Assembly: GCA_027622355.1 (NCBI GenBank)
Contig: JAQBZT010000012.1
Coordinates: 1-21,590 of the forward strand
Length of the DNA stretch: 21,590 nucleotides
DNA from: a bacterium
GTDB lineage: Bacteria > UBA8248
Direction: 5' to 3'
Below are positions 21,027 through 21,590 of the stretch, piece by piece. The notes under the pieces are model-generated. The model was not told the origin of the DNA. It saw only the letters and a list, made by a program, of their open reading frames with translations, and did not search any database. The first letter of the stretch is position 1. Each line of letters opens with the position of its first letter. The position numbers and the translations under genes were made by a program.

Positions 21027-21115
21027 ATCCGGCGCGGCTTGCCGCCGCATCCGGCCGGGAATAAGATTCTCCCCACAATTTCTTTTCCCACGTTTCAGGA
21101 GAAATGCAAATTCCC

Positions 21116-21590
21116 ATGAACGCAGAGCGCGTCTCCCCCCAGGAGCATCTTGTCGAATCCGACTGGCTGGCCGCGCGCCTGGACGATCCCGGCGTCCGGA
21201 TCATCGAGGTTTCCTTCAAGAACGACGATTCCGCCTACCGGGAGGGTCATCTCCCGGGCGCCCTCTGGTGGTACTGGAAGGCGGCGCTCTGGCATGCGAC
21301 CGACCGCCAGTTTCCAGAGCCCGAGGAGATGGGCCGCCGCCTCGGGGCGATCGGGGTTACGGAAAAAACCACCATCGTTCTCTGCGGCGATCCGATTCAG
21401 TTCGGGACCTATGCGTTTTGGGTGCTCAAGATGTGCGGGCACGAGGATGTGCGCATCCTCAACGGCGGAAAGAAAAAGTGGGCCGCCGAGGGAAGGCCCC
21501 TCACGCAGGAGATTCCGAAGTTTTCCTCCGCCGCCTACAAGGCGGGGCGGGAGGATTTTTCGGCCCGCGTGGGGCGCGACGATGTGCGCG
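21116..21590 (+). CDS. Rhodanese-type sulfurtransferase (thiosulfate/3-mercaptopyruvate), N-terminal part, cut by window edge
   Basis: The first 158 codons of a sulfurtransferase run off the right edge. The first rhodanese domain is clear: SDWLAARLDDPGVRIIEV, YREGHLPGALWWYWK, VLCGDPIQFGTYAFWVLKM and GHEDVRILNGGKKKWAAEG. In two-domain enzymes this domain is inactive and the catalytic Cys loop lies in the second domain, which is not in the window. ATG 21116 is chosen; in-frame ATG 21104 is closer to AGGAG (21097-21101) but only 2 nt away, so the start is uncertain. It is divergent from the GH20 gene with about 100 nt between. It could supply sulfane sulfur or act in cyanide detoxification; a link to the selenoneine-type genes is only suggestive. 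Confidence 0.88.
   Translation, partial: MNAERVSPQEHLVESDWLAARLDDPGVRIIEVSFKNDDSAYREGHLPGALWWYWKAALWHATDRQFPEPEEMGRRLGAIGVTEKTTIVLCGDPIQFGTYAFWVLKMCGHEDVRILNGGKKKWAAEGRPLTQEIPKFSSAAYKAGREDFSARVGRDDVR

Overview
The window is GC-rich chromosomal DNA, densely coding, from a bacterium that is probably Gram-negative. The main binding protein has a Tat signal with no lipobox and a second binding domain has a plain Sec signal, which fits a diderm periplasm. Gene content (CUT1 sugar-type ABC transporters, zinc-free MDR reductases, an Old Yellow Enzyme, an LVIVD propeller, amidase plus cupins) resembles environmental lineages such as Tectomicrobia, Rokubacteria or Rhodospirillales-like bacteria, but the sequence alone does not settle the taxon. 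No rRNA, tRNA, CRISPR array, transposase or phage gene was seen.

Left part (1-4400). A truncated CUT1 permease gene leaves the left edge and is divergent from an MDR quinone-oxidoreductase-type gene. A repeat-rich non-coding stretch of about 670 bp follows, with a palindrome, a 40-bp tandem hairpin repeat, a MITE-like inverted repeat and degenerate GCGGG-rich repeats. A leftward operon then encodes two tandem paralogous cupins and an AMI1-like amidase.

Middle part (4270-13690). A strong sigma70-like promoter drives a Tat-exported ABC solute-binding protein that ends in a clear terminator. A second rightward unit carries an Old Yellow Enzyme-type oxidoreductase, an MDR reductase and an LVIVD beta-propeller protein. 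It ends in a bidirectional terminator, which it shares with a converging leftward operon for the MalF-, MalG- and MalK-type components of a CUT1 transporter. The transporter operon has no binding protein of its own, so the one at 4413 is the obvious candidate partner. Both promoters have the form TTGACA-N17-CAT. An alpha/beta hydrolase is divergent from the transporter. Together these look like an uptake-and-reduction module for an unidentified organic substrate.

Right part (13690-21590). Six genes lie on the minus strand in transcription order: a GH20-type hexosaminidase, an osmoprotectant-family ABC ATPase, a fused binding-protein/permease, EgtD, an EgtB-related protein of the SenA type and a TIGR04348-type glycosyltransferase (SenB). 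The last three are the hercynine, selenosugar and C-Se bond steps of selenoneine biosynthesis. The neighbouring QAT-family transporter belongs to the same family as the ergothioneine importer EgtUV, but its fusion order is reversed. senC (selenophosphate synthetase) and the classical egtA, egtC and egtE genes are absent from the window. EgtD appears to start at an ATT codon. A truncated rhodanese-type sulfurtransferase gene, divergent from the hexosaminidase, runs off the right edge.
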